NCBI RefSeq assembly: GCF_000764225.1
Contig: NZ_JQED01000035.1
Span: forward strand, 35,540-99,539
From: Colwellia psychrerythraea
Lineage (GTDB): Bacteria; Pseudomonadota; Gammaproteobacteria; Enterobacterales; Alteromonadaceae
Direction: 5' to 3'
Length of the DNA stretch: 64,000 nucleotides
The notes below the pieces were generated by a model. The model had not been told where the DNA came from, did not search any database, and worked only from the letters and a program-made list of their open reading frames with translations. Every line of letters begins with the position of its first letter. Position 1 is the stretch's first letter. The position numbers and the translations under genes were made by a program. Below, one piece after another: positions 1-8,727 of the stretch.

Positions 1-1
1 T

Positions 2-2134
2 TTTGAAATCGCACCTGACAATGAATTAAATGGTATTACCTTTGGTGGTGTTGGCTCAGGTACTACCGTTGATTACATTCAAGTACATAGTAATGCAGAT
101 GATGGTGTTGAGTTCTTTGGTGGTGCTGTGAATGCAAAACATTTGGTATTAACGGCTAACAAAGATGACAGTGTTGATTGGGATAATGGTTTTAAAGGCA
201 AGCTTCAGCACGTTTACATTGAGCATGCGAAAAGTGCAGGCGAAGCAAACCGCGCTATAGAAGGTGACAATGACGGTTCAACGCCTGATAAAGAACCGCA
301 ATCAAACCCTACCATCGCCAATATGACCATAATCGGTAATAACTTTGATACCGCAGATAAAGACTCTGAAGGTATTTATTTACGAGAAGGCACAGCGGCA
401 AAAATTTTCAATACGGTAATAACAGGCCCAAGTGAAATGGGTGAATGTTTAGAGTTTGAAGGCGGCGCGACCTCATCAGTGACGGTAGATAATGCTAATA
501 ACGATAAAATTGTTATGCAAAATGTTGTGATGGCTTGTACTAACGGTGAAAACTTTAAAAATGCAAAAGCGGACGATAAATCAGTCTTGCTTGATTTAGC
601 GGCTTGGTTTGAAGCTGAAGAATCTAATAGCATTAGCACTTCTGTTCTTATTGGTGAAAGTGGCATACCTGATAGTGGCTCACCATTGATTGCCGCGGAT
701 GCGGGTCAAGATGTTGCTACTACTCAGGATGCTTGGTTTGATAGTGTTAATTACATTGGTGCACTTGATGGTGCTGATGATTGGCGACAAGGATGGGCAT
801 TTGGTTTTGGTGGCGGTGTCGTGACTGCTCAAGCCGAAGCGGAAGGTTGTCCAACAGGGACTAGCGCAATTTCACCTGCTGATGGGGTAACAACTACCTG
901 TCAGATTAGTGGTGATATCACTAGCGATTTAACGTTAACGGCGAATAACTTATATGCCTTAAGTGGCCCAGTGTTCGTTGGTCATGATAAAGCGGATAGC
1001 GCAACGTTAACAATCGAAGCGGGAACGACTGTTTTTGGTCGCTCTGGCAGTGATTACTTAGTGGTTAGCCGAGATTCAAAAATTGAAGCCAATGGTACTG
1101 CGAATTCACCTATCACCTTCACTTCAAGTGAAGATATTAGCTCAGGTGTTACTGGCGCTGGTCAGTGGGGCGGTATCGTGCTGTTAGGTAATGCGCAATC
1201 GAATAAATGTCCAACAGATGGCAGTGATTGTGCCCTGCAAGTAGAGGGTGTTGAAGAAGGCGCGGTATTTGGCGGTACAGATGATACCGACAGCTCAGGT
1301 ACTCTGCGTTATGTTGTCGTTAAGCATGCAGGTTACGAAATAGCACCAGATAACGAACTAAATGGTATTACGTTTGGTGCAGTAGGCTCAGGTACTAAAG
1401 TGGAATACATCCAAGTACATGATAATGCGGATGATGGCATTGAATTCTTTGGTGGTACGGTTAATGCGAAATATGTCGTGCTTACTGCGAACAAAGATGA
1501 CAGCGTTGATTGGGATAATGGTTATCGCGGCAACTTACAATATGTATTGGTTAAGCATGCAAATGATGATGGCGAAGCTAACCGTGGTATTGAAGGGGAT
1601 AACGACGGCTCTACGCCAAATAAATTACCACAATCAAACCCGACCATTGCCAACATGACTATCATAGGTAACGCTTTTGATACGGCAGACAAAGACTCTG
1701 AAGGGGTTTACCTACGAGAAGGCACCAAAGCACAACTTCATAACTTTGTTGTTACCGGTGGCGCAGGTATGGGCGAGTGTTTTGAAATTGAAGGCGGCGC
1801 AACAAGCTCTGTGACGGTAAACCAAGCGATAGCTGGTGAAACCGTTATTTCAAACTCGGTATTTGCTTGTGGTGAGAACTTCAAAAGCGCCAAGGCAGAA
1901 GATGATAGCGTGTTATTAGACACAGAAGATTGGGTGCTTAATCAAAATCCTACTTTGAATCTAAATAACAGCACGGCCTCTGACATGAGTGCAGTACTCA
2001 ACGGCATATTCACCATTGATGAAACACCTTCAAAAGACTTATCTGGCCATGCATTTTTTGAAAATGCGGACCACATTGGTGCGGTCTCTGAAGGCAATGA
2101 CTGGACGGCCAATTGGGCTGTAGGTTTAGATTAA
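2..2134 (+). CDS. Surface protein with tandem long repeats (partial, 5' end outside window)
   Basis: The reading frame is open from the left edge, so the start lies outside the window; a GTG at 128 is internal. At least 710 residues are visible. The protein holds two copies of a module of about 444 residues: the block around VNAKHLVLTANKDD near 128 returns as VNAKYVVLTANKDD near 1460. Each copy carries EIAPDNELNGITFG, GDNDGSTP, NPTIANMTIIGN and a GECxExEGGA stretch. The Gly/Asn/Asp-rich pattern with many short hydrophobic strands suggests a right-handed beta-helix or similar exported fold. It lies 130 bases before a TonB-dependent receptor in the same direction, so it may act with that receptor at the cell surface. 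The exact function is unknown to me. Confidence 0.75.
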   Translation, partial: FEIAPDNELNGITFGGVGSGTTVDYIQVHSNADDGVEFFGGAVNAKHLVLTANKDDSVDWDNGFKGKLQHVYIEHAKSAGEANRAIEGDNDGSTPDKEPQSNPTIANMTIIGNNFDTADKDSEGIYLREGTAAKIFNTVITGPSEMGECLEFEGGATSSVTVDNANNDKIVMQNVVMACTNGENFKNAKADDKSVLLDLAAWFEAEESNSISTSVLIGESGIPDSGSPLIAADAGQDVATTQDAWFDSVNYIGALDGADDWRQGWAFGFGGGVVTAQAEAEGCPTGTSAISPADGVTTTCQISGDITSDLTLTANNLYALSGPVFVGHDKADSATLTIEAGTTVFGRSGSDYLVVSRDSKIEANGTANSPITFTSSEDISSGVTGAGQWGGIVLLGNAQSNKCPTDGSDCALQVEGVEEGAVFGGTDDTDSSGTLRYVVVKHAGYEIAPDNELNGITFGAVGSGTKVEYIQVHDNADDGIEFFGGTVNAKYVVLTANKDDSVDWDNGYRGNLQYVLVKHANDDGEANRGIEGDNDGSTPNKLPQSNPTIANMTIIGNAFDTADKDSEGVYLREGTKAQLHNFVVTGGAGMGECFEIEGGATSSVTVNQAIAGETVISNSVFACGENFKSAKAEDDSVLLDTEDWVLNQNPTLNLNNSTASDMSAVLNGIFTIDETPSKDLSGHAFFENADHIGAVSEGNDWTANWAVGLD

Positions 2135-2185
2135 TCCTAGCCGACATAATTACTTATAAACATTTAGGTAGTTAGTAAACCGTCC

Positions 2186-2228
2186 ATAACCGCTGTTAGC
2201 AACTGGTTTTACGCTGGCAGCGGTTTAT
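2186..2228 (+). other. Intergenic hairpin between repeat protein and TonB receptor
   Basis: ACCGCTG at 2189-2195 pairs with CAGCGGT at 2218-2224 across a 22-base loop. No long T-tract follows, so it is at best a weak attenuator or an mRNA processing element between the two genes. Confidence 0.3.
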
Positions 2229-2264
2229 ACATCCCCGGTAAATCTCCTGTTAATGAGGTTAACA

Positions 2265-4946
2265 ATGAATACAACGTTGAAACGTTTGAGTCTTGCCATT
2301 GCAGCAAGCTTATCTCTCAACTCCGCCTATGCAGAAACGGCAATAGACGATGATGCGCAGGCTATGGAAGAGGTGATTGTCAAAGCAAGTCGCTTAAAAG
2401 GCACTGCTAGTGCAGTAATGCAAGAGCGTAAAAATCAGGCATTTATTGCTGATATTCTTGGCGCTGAGCAAATAGCACGTACTGGTGACTCAGATGCTGC
2501 TGCGGCATTACGCCGTGTAACTGGTATCACTTTAGTTGATGGTAAATACATTTATGTACGCGGTTTAGGCGAGCGTTTTTCCAGCACACAATTAAATGGC
2601 GCAGCCGTACCTAGCCCAGATCCCACACGTACCGTTATACCACTCGATCTTTTTCCCTCCTCAATCATTGAGTCCTTATCGGTACAAAAATCTTATTCAG
2701 CTGATATGCCCGCACATTTTGCTGGCGGTAATGTTGATGTACGTTTGAAAACCATTCCTTCAGATTTTGTTTTTACTATGCAAGGCAAGCTTGGCGGTAA
2801 CAGCAATAACTTTGATGATGGCCTGTCTTATAATGGCGGCGATGATGATTGGTATGGTAAAGATGATGGCACGCGTGCCGCACCAGAATCATTACAAAAA
2901 CTATGGCAAAGTAATAGTCCATTAAACGATTTATCACAACAAGATAACCGTGAAATTGCTGCGCAACTAAATCGTGATTATGATCCAAAAGCAACGAGTA
3001 TTAATCCTAATACTGGTTTTGATGTCACCTTAGGGAACCGCTTTGATTTCGACGACTTTCGCGTAGGTTTCCTTAGTGCAATATCGTATGACAATAAGTG
3101 GCAAGTTTCTGAAGAGTACGAAGGGCAAGACTTTACCTATCAAGAAGGTGTTGAAGGTGATGACGGTAGCTGGTCTTTAGTGCGTGGTTTTGATGATATT
3201 CAATCGACAGAACATACAGTACGCTTTTCTGGCATGCTAAATGTTGGGGTAGAGTTTAAACGAGATCACCGCATAGACGTGAGCTCATTAATTTTACACG
3301 ATACCCGTGATGAGATTCGCGATAAACTCGGCAATACTAACAATGTCACTATCAGTGATGGTTTGCGCGTACGTGATAGCGATGTGATTTATGAAGAGCG
3401 AGAAATGATCGCTAATCAAATTCGCGGCACGCATAACTTTTCTGACCTGTGGAATTTAGGCGCTGATTGGTTTTACTCTGATGCCCGTTCTAACCGTTAT
3501 GCACCCGGCAATATTTCAACACGTTATATACTTTCTGATGGTTCAAATGGCCAAGCAGAAGACGGTATTTTTGACCCCATCAATGAAAGCTCATTACGTA
3601 AAGCTACTACCGCCTCACGTTATAGTTTTCAAGACCTAGATGATAATGTGGAAAACTATGGTTTTAGTTTTTCATTGCCAATTAACTTTAGCGACATAGA
3701 ACTAGAAATTAAAGCTGGCGGAAACTTTATTGAAAAAACACGTGACGCTATGGCTAGGCGTATTGACGTCAATACCCTGGCTTTTGATAACCTTGATTTA
3801 ACGGGTCATCAAATGGGCGTAATTTTAAATGATGATGTTATGCTAAATCATCCATTAGCGGGTAACGAGTTAGTTATTCGTGATACCTCGGTTGCTGGCG
3901 ATGACTACTACTCGGCGCAATTGGTTGATGCTTACTTTATTGATACCGACTTTTTTATCGCACAACAATGGCGCGTTAATTTAGGACTGCGTTATGAAGA
4001 TTTCCGTCAAGTTGTTGCACCGTTAGATCCCGCAACAGGTAAGTTTGATTTACCAGCAAAACCAACCGATGAAGATTTAGAAGCATTGGCTTTTAAAGAA
4101 GATGATGTTTTTGGTGCTATTGCATTGACTTACCTCGTTGATGATGAAATGCAGTTTCGTGCTTCCTATGCACAAACAACCATTCGCCCAGACATTCGAG
4201 AAGTTGCGCCGGCGACCTATATTGACCCACTTACTGGCTTTCCTATTGGTGGCACGCCAAGTGTGACTAGCACGGCGATTGATAACTATGACTTACGATG
4301 GGAATGGTATTTACCCACCGGAGATAATCTGTCAGTCGGTTTATTCTATAAGGACATGGATAAGCCAATAGAAGCGGTACAATCACCGGCGCAAGATGGT
4401 CCGCCACTGATCAGAATTGCCAATGCAGAAGACGGTTATGTCTATGGACTTGAGTTAGAGTTTTTGAAAGATTTTGGCTTCTTAGGTGACTTCGCAGGAC
4501 TACACGGCGGCGACTTTTTCTTATCGGGTAACTTTACGGTAAGTGAGTCAGAAATTAACATAGATACCCAGAAAGTTGTTGAGCAAACTCAGGTCTCTAC
4601 CACGATAACTAATCCAACGCGTGCTATGACAGGTCACTCACCTTGGGTAGTTAATATGAACTTAGGCTGGGATGCGCCTAATGGTAATCACAGTGCTACC
4701 TTAGCTTATAACGTATTTGCTGAGCGTATTATTATACCGGGCATTGATGGTAAGGATGATGCTTATGAGCAACCATTCCATTCACTTGATATGGTCTATA
4801 CCTATTATCCGACTTACTCATCAACACTGAAGTTTAAAGTGCAAAACATTTTAAACCAGAAAAAAGAAATTGAGTTTGAAGATACGTTATTGCGCAGTGA
4901 AACCAAAGGTGTCGCTTTTGAAGTCGCATTAAAGTGGGATTTTTAA
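2265..4946 (+). CDS. TonB-dependent outer-membrane receptor
   Basis: An 893-residue outer-membrane transporter, with a signal peptide ending near NSAYA, a plug domain (about residues 40-190, with YIYVRGLGERFSSTQLNG and the conserved FAGGNVDVR segment), and a long beta-barrel ending in the C-terminal Phe (LKWDF) typical of outer-membrane proteins. An ATG at 2253 is in frame, but GAGG at 2256-2259 is well spaced for the ATG at 2265, so 2265 is preferred. The substrate cannot be read from sequence. It probably works with the repeat protein upstream and is energised by a TonB system such as the one at 43568-49028. A terminator follows at 5029. Confidence 0.9.
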   Translation: MNTTLKRLSLAIAASLSLNSAYAETAIDDDAQAMEEVIVKASRLKGTASAVMQERKNQAFIADILGAEQIARTGDSDAAAALRRVTGITLVDGKYIYVRGLGERFSSTQLNGAAVPSPDPTRTVIPLDLFPSSIIESLSVQKSYSADMPAHFAGGNVDVRLKTIPSDFVFTMQGKLGGNSNNFDDGLSYNGGDDDWYGKDDGTRAAPESLQKLWQSNSPLNDLSQQDNREIAAQLNRDYDPKATSINPNTGFDVTLGNRFDFDDFRVGFLSAISYDNKWQVSEEYEGQDFTYQEGVEGDDGSWSLVRGFDDIQSTEHTVRFSGMLNVGVEFKRDHRIDVSSLILHDTRDEIRDKLGNTNNVTISDGLRVRDSDVIYEEREMIANQIRGTHNFSDLWNLGADWFYSDARSNRYAPGNISTRYILSDGSNGQAEDGIFDPINESSLRKATTASRYSFQDLDDNVENYGFSFSLPINFSDIELEIKAGGNFIEKTRDAMARRIDVNTLAFDNLDLTGHQMGVILNDDVMLNHPLAGNELVIRDTSVAGDDYYSAQLVDAYFIDTDFFIAQQWRVNLGLRYEDFRQVVAPLDPATGKFDLPAKPTDEDLEALAFKEDDVFGAIALTYLVDDEMQFRASYAQTTIRPDIREVAPATYIDPLTGFPIGGTPSVTSTAIDNYDLRWEWYLPTGDNLSVGLFYKDMDKPIEAVQSPAQDGPPLIRIANAEDGYVYGLELEFLKDFGFLGDFAGLHGGDFFLSGNFTVSESEINIDTQKVVEQTQVSTTITNPTRAMTGHSPWVVNMNLGWDAPNGNHSATLAYNVFAERIIIPGIDGKDDAYEQPFHSLDMVYTYYPTYSSTLKFKVQNILNQKKEIEFEDTLLRSETKGVAFEVALKWDF

Positions 4947-5028
4947 GTACTTTGATTAATAACAGAGCCTGAAAAAGATGATTGTATAGCGTAAGCACTT
5001 AATTTATTAGCATTTTGCGCAACTTTGA

Positions 5029-5066
5029 CGCAGTATGGTTTTCCCTGAACTATACTGCGTTTTTTT
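5029..5066 (+). terminator. Rho-independent terminator after TonB receptor
   Basis: The arms are CGCAGTATGG (5029-5038) and CTATACTGCG (5050-5059), with one mismatch, followed by seven T. It lies 80 bases after the receptor stop codon. Confidence 0.75.
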
Positions 5067-5157
5067 CTTGCCAACCGCTTTGCTACAATAAGGCATAACA
5101 GTGCAATGCTAAGGCATTACCCATCGTCTTTTTACCAATCATTAAATCAGTGAATAA

Positions 5158-5646
5158 ATGAATATAACTTTTGTACCTAAATCTTTTGATGTTCCTACCA
5201 AGGCCTCCCTGACTCCCTTTCAGTTGACCGTGCTTGAAGCGAGTAATGCAGAAGTTGATTATCAAGCGGTGATGTCTAGCCTGTCACGGTTAAAATCAAT
5301 CTTTGGACCCAATACCTCATGGCCATCACAGAAGATGATCCTTAAGGAAAACATCACGAGTTTGCAAGCTCACCATCGAGAGTTTATCGATCGCGATGCC
5401 TTCGCTTACTCCGTTTTTGATGAGAGTAAAACTAAATGCCTTGGCGCAATTTATATAGACCCTAGTCGATCGCCGCATTATGATTGTGAAGTCTATTTAT
5501 GGGTGAGGGAAGACTGTGCTGACTTAGATGCCATACTACATACAAGCGTATTAACTTGGCTGACAGAGTATTGGCCTTTTGACAAAATAGCTTTTCCCGG
5601 ACGCAGTATTGCTTGGCAAGACTGGGCTAAAGAATGTCGAATATAG
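5158..5646 (+). CDS. GNAT-like acetyltransferase family protein
   Basis: A 162-residue cytoplasmic protein. The layout fits a small GNAT fold: the strand segment around FAYSVFDESKTKCLGAIYIDP followed by YDCEVYLWVRED resembles the central beta-strands of GNAT enzymes. No substrate can be inferred, and the acetyl-CoA loop is not obvious, so this is a fold-level call. The ATG at 5158 has only a weak ribosome binding site. It ends 20 bases before the SRAP gene, so the two may be cotranscribed. Confidence 0.5.
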   Translation: MNITFVPKSFDVPTKASLTPFQLTVLEASNAEVDYQAVMSSLSRLKSIFGPNTSWPSQKMILKENITSLQAHHREFIDRDAFAYSVFDESKTKCLGAIYIDPSRSPHYDCEVYLWVREDCADLDAILHTSVLTWLTEYWPFDKIAFPGRSIAWQDWAKECRI

Positions 5647-5666
5647 AATAGTTAAGGTGGTAGCAG

Positions 5667-6314
5667 ATGTGCGGAAGAATGAATTTTGATAATAAGCACA
5701 GTAAAGTGATCAGTGAGTTTTTTGGCTGTGATTTTAGTGCGCCATCAAATAACAACCTTAGTCCTGGACAATCAGTTGCTACCTTAGTTAGCTGTGATAC
5801 AACGGATGGCTCCACTAGTACACTAGGTGAAGAGCCTTCTTTTAAGCAGCTTGATTCAACTTGGGGTATTAGCTGGTCTAAGCGGCTTCTTATTAATGCG
5901 CAAAGTGAAACAGTGCTCAGTAAAGCCACTTTTAAAAGTGCGATTAAAAGCCATCGATGTTTGATCCCTTGTTCTGGTTGGTATGAATGGCGAACTGAGC
6001 AGGGTAAAAAGCAAAAGTACCTATTTAGTCAGGTTAATGATGAACCTATGTTAATGGCCGGCATTTGGTATGCGCAACAAAGTAAGAGGCAAGGTCATAG
6101 TCAAAGTACTAACGAAGAATTAAGTTCTGAGCCCAAACAGCAATTGGTTACTCTCACCACAGCGCCTAATTCAAAGTGCGCAGAATATCATCAACGCATG
6201 CCCGTTATTGTTTTACCGCAATATCGTGATTTTTGGTTCTATTCACCTGCAGAGCAATTACCGCCATTATTTCAAGCAATAGACGCAGGCTATATCAAAG
6301 TAACGGCTGCTTAA
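5667..6314 (+). CDS. yedK: SOS response-associated peptidase / abasic-site crosslinking protein (SRAP, YedK/HMCES family)
   Basis: A 215-residue SRAP protein. Family members crosslink to abasic sites in single-stranded DNA through the Cys exposed after removal of the initiator Met. All expected residues are visible: Cys2 (MCGRMN), Asn77 in INAQSETV, Glu107 in CSGWYEW, and His175 in YHQRMPV, with TTAPN before it. AAGGTGG lies 6-7 bases before the ATG. The length is usual for the family. The gene converges on the AraC regulator, leaving only 6 bases between stop codons. No LexA box was seen. Confidence 0.92.
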   Translation: MCGRMNFDNKHSKVISEFFGCDFSAPSNNNLSPGQSVATLVSCDTTDGSTSTLGEEPSFKQLDSTWGISWSKRLLINAQSETVLSKATFKSAIKSHRCLIPCSGWYEWRTEQGKKQKYLFSQVNDEPMLMAGIWYAQQSKRQGHSQSTNEELSSEPKQQLVTLTTAPNSKCAEYHQRMPVIVLPQYRDFWFYSPAEQLPPLFQAIDAGYIKVTAA

Positions 6315-6320
6315 CAGCTA

Positions 6321-7382
6321 CTAGTTAAAGCAATGTTGTTCACGCATAGTGTTTGGTGTCATGCCTGTCCAGCGTTTGAAGGCTTTGCGAAAATTACTGA
6401 CATCATTGAAATACAAGTCACCGGCGATCTTTTCGTTACTGTGCTGACAGACAATTAATTGGAAAATAGCCTGTTGGCTACGTATTGCATCAATGATGCC
6501 TTGGTAATTAAGCTGATGGCTAGCAAGTTTGCGCTTTAATGTTGCACTACTATAGCCAAAATGTTGTGCGCAACCCTCTTGTGATAAGTCATCTTTTTCC
6601 AGTATCTCTTGGTTAAGGTAATTAGTGATTTGTTGGATAAAGCTAATAGGATAAGGTCTTGTGTCTATTTGACTTATTTGTTCTAAGGCAATTGTTTTTA
6701 AACTCATAGCGCTGTCGTTAAAAGGTAAATAGAGTTGCTCTGATGCTATGGTGAACATACAAATTTGTTGGTCAAAATGTAGGTTTACATTTGCCTTCAT
6801 ATTTAAGTGCACGTGATATTGCTCAATGTGTTGCACTTCAGGGTAATCGAGATGCATGGTTAATTGAGGTAAAACCCCGCAGCGATATTTAATGGCGCCA
6901 AGTAAAGCACTTAACATAAACTCAGTGATAAAAACTTGCTGGTTTTTTGTTAGCTTGCCAACGGCACTTTGAAAGATAAGGTAACTGTTTTTGTTGTAGT
7001 GTTTTAGTTGTAAGTTCATTAACGGAAAACAATCGAGTTGGAAACATTGACACAGTCGCAACATATCCCCTAAATGCCGGCAATTCATTAAGGCTTGGCC
7101 AAGTAAGCCTAGTTGTGAGGGGAAATAACGTTTTCCGAGTAGAAAGCTAATTTCATTGCCTTGCACTAATTTACTACAATTTTCTATTACGGTGAGTAAG
7201 GTGTTAGCTGAGCAAGTTAAGCCATTTTTAGCTAAGTTTTTTTTACTCAAGTCACTGCTAAAGAGTTTAGTGCCTTTAAGTAATTTGTCTGGATGGGCAC
7301 CTCGTTGTCTGGCTAAATCTATTAGGCTCAATAGCAATTGCTGAGCATCGAGTACTTCGTCATAGCGTTCATAACCTTTCAT
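6321..7382 (-). CDS. AraC family transcriptional regulator (arabinose-binding-type N-domain)
   Basis: A 353-residue regulator. The N-terminal about 200 residues (LLLSLIDLARQRGAHPDKLL onwards) match the ligand-binding domain of the OruR/ArgR-like AraC branch. The C-terminal two helix-turn-helix units end in FNDVSNFRKAFKRWTGMTPN, the AraC signature. Its ATG overlaps the stop codon of the upstream GGDEF gene by one base (TAATG), which implies translational coupling. Targets are unknown; the closest candidates are its own operon. Confidence 0.85.
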   Translation of the reverse strand: MKGYERYDEVLDAQQLLLSLIDLARQRGAHPDKLLKGTKLFSSDLSKKNLAKNGLTCSANTLLTVIENCSKLVQGNEISFLLGKRYFPSQLGLLGQALMNCRHLGDMLRLCQCFQLDCFPLMNLQLKHYNKNSYLIFQSAVGKLTKNQQVFITEFMLSALLGAIKYRCGVLPQLTMHLDYPEVQHIEQYHVHLNMKANVNLHFDQQICMFTIASEQLYLPFNDSAMSLKTIALEQISQIDTRPYPISFIQQITNYLNQEILEKDDLSQEGCAQHFGYSSATLKRKLASHQLNYQGIIDAIRSQQAIFQLIVCQHSNEKIAGDLYFNDVSNFRKAFKRWTGMTPNTMREQHCFN

Positions 7383-8317
7383 TAGGCAACTCGCTTATCC
7401 TGATGCTTATTGTTTTTAATTTTTGTGTTATCCATTTGTTGGCTCATCAATTCAAGCACTTGGTAGTCACTTTGATTGCCGTCAAATTCCTTGCTGCAAA
7501 TGGTGATTTTTTGATAATTTGCGCGCTGATCACTGCCCACTTTAAATGCTAAGTTCGCTAGGCTGTTTTCAATATGCCATGAAAAGGCATCTGCGAGTGC
7601 GCTGGTGGTATTGGGAAAAAGAACGACAAATCGATCACTGGCGTATCGGCATGCTAAGTCTTGATCTCTAATATTCATGGTGATGACTTGTCCAATTTCG
7701 CGCAACAAATTATCACCTTGTTGATGACCATATTGTCGATTGAACTGATCAAATTGGCGAATATCTAGCATCATCACAGTGAAAGGTTTGTTACTTTTTT
7801 TACTATAAAGTAGCTGATGTTTTATTTGCTGCTTCATATACTTGGCACTGTATAAACCGGTAATAAAGTCAGTAAGATTATGATCTCTGTACACGCGTTC
7901 GGTACGTCTTAACTGCGCGTTAATGGTCATTTGCTCTCGATGCCAATGATACAGAGCAATACTCATAATAATCATACCTACAGGGGCTGGTAATGATTCG
8001 ATTGCGGTCAACCAAGCACTGTTGTCTGGGTAAATAATAAACTCATCTATAAAGTCTAATAACATGGATATATTCATCAGCAATAAGCCAGAAAAAAGCC
8101 AGTTGGTGACTTTACCTGTTGGCCTACTCAGTAAAGTAAAACCAATCCACACCAGTGTCATCAAGGTCATACCGCCTTCACCTAAGGCATCAAAATAATC
8201 TAATTCGTTGCTGGGTTTTAATTCACCTAAGGTGAAGGTAGCGGTGGTGACTGTGGTTAGCGTAATGAACAAGATGACTAATAGATGGAAGTGGGGCTTT
8301 ATAAAAGGCGTGTTCAT
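7382..8317 (-). CDS. Membrane-anchored protein with degenerate GGDEF domain
   Basis: About 311 residues from the ATG at 8317, chosen because AGGA lies 6 bases upstream; a TTG at 8335 would add six residues. The N-terminal half has about four to five hydrophobic segments. The C-terminal half follows GGDEF architecture (DFITGLYSAKYM, FTVMMLDIRQFDQFN, GDNLLREIG), but the signature is RYASDRFVVLF, so GGDEF is replaced by ASDRF. It is therefore unlikely to make cyclic di-GMP and may act as a sensor or binding protein. It is coupled to the AraC gene by the TAATG overlap. Confidence 0.8.
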   Translation of the reverse strand: MNTPFIKPHFHLLVILFITLTTVTTATFTLGELKPSNELDYFDALGEGGMTLMTLVWIGFTLLSRPTGKVTNWLFSGLLLMNISMLLDFIDEFIIYPDNSAWLTAIESLPAPVGMIIMSIALYHWHREQMTINAQLRRTERVYRDHNLTDFITGLYSAKYMKQQIKHQLLYSKKSNKPFTVMMLDIRQFDQFNRQYGHQQGDNLLREIGQVITMNIRDQDLACRYASDRFVVLFPNTTSALADAFSWHIENSLANLAFKVGSDQRANYQKITICSKEFDGNQSDYQVLELMSQQMDNTKIKNNKHQDKRVA

Positions 8318-8335
8318 GCTGAGTCCTGTTATCAA

Positions 8336-8727
8336 TGTGAAGCAAATTTATAAAAGTGATATTAGCTCACACAGATGACAGTTTTTTTACTTAAATGTGA
8401 TGAATTAAAAATAATCCAGCCATTAGCTTACTAACTGATTAGTAAGTGATAGATACGCTGTAGAGCACTCTGGTTAACTATCGAGAGGAGGCTTGGTTAT
8501 CACTCAATCAAGCTAAACTGTCTGATGATGGGGTCAAATTAGCTCGTATTCCTGTTTTTAATCGCAAAAGAAAGCAGATATTTGCGATTTTTAATCTCAA
8601 CTATTCCGTCGCCGTTTTACTGTCATCGTGCTGTCATATTTTTTACTTACTTTAGCGTCAATATCAATTTGTAGCCAAGTAGGTTGCCTAGCTAGTTCGC
8701 TATGTCAGGCAGTAAAACTAAAATAAT
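8336..8727. other. Divergent intergenic region with Pho-regulated promoter
   Basis: 392 bases between the divergent GGDEF and TonB receptor genes. It holds the Pho box at 8620-8637. A frame across about 8470-8660 is open but lacks a good start codon and was not called. Confidence 0.6.
8620..8637 (+). promoter_or_regulatory. Pho box (PhoB binding site)
   Basis: Two perfect CTGTCAT heptamers (8620-8626 and 8631-8637) are separated by four bases, the 11-base direct-repeat spacing of the enterobacterial PhoB site. A possible -10 element (TTACTT, 8648-8653) begins ten bases after the second heptamer, the spacing expected when PhoB replaces the -35 element. The site faces the TonB receptor gene at 8728. 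Confidence 0.85.

Noticed and set aside
8372..8390. Second Pho box reading towards the GGDEF gene
   Set aside because: One CTGTCAT is present on the minus strand, but the second heptamer position reads GTGAGCT, too far from consensus.
8470..8660. Open frame reading EEAWLSLNQAKLSDDGVKLARIP
   Set aside because: It lacks a convincing start codon and runs through the Pho box. It may be a gene relic, but I could not name a parent.
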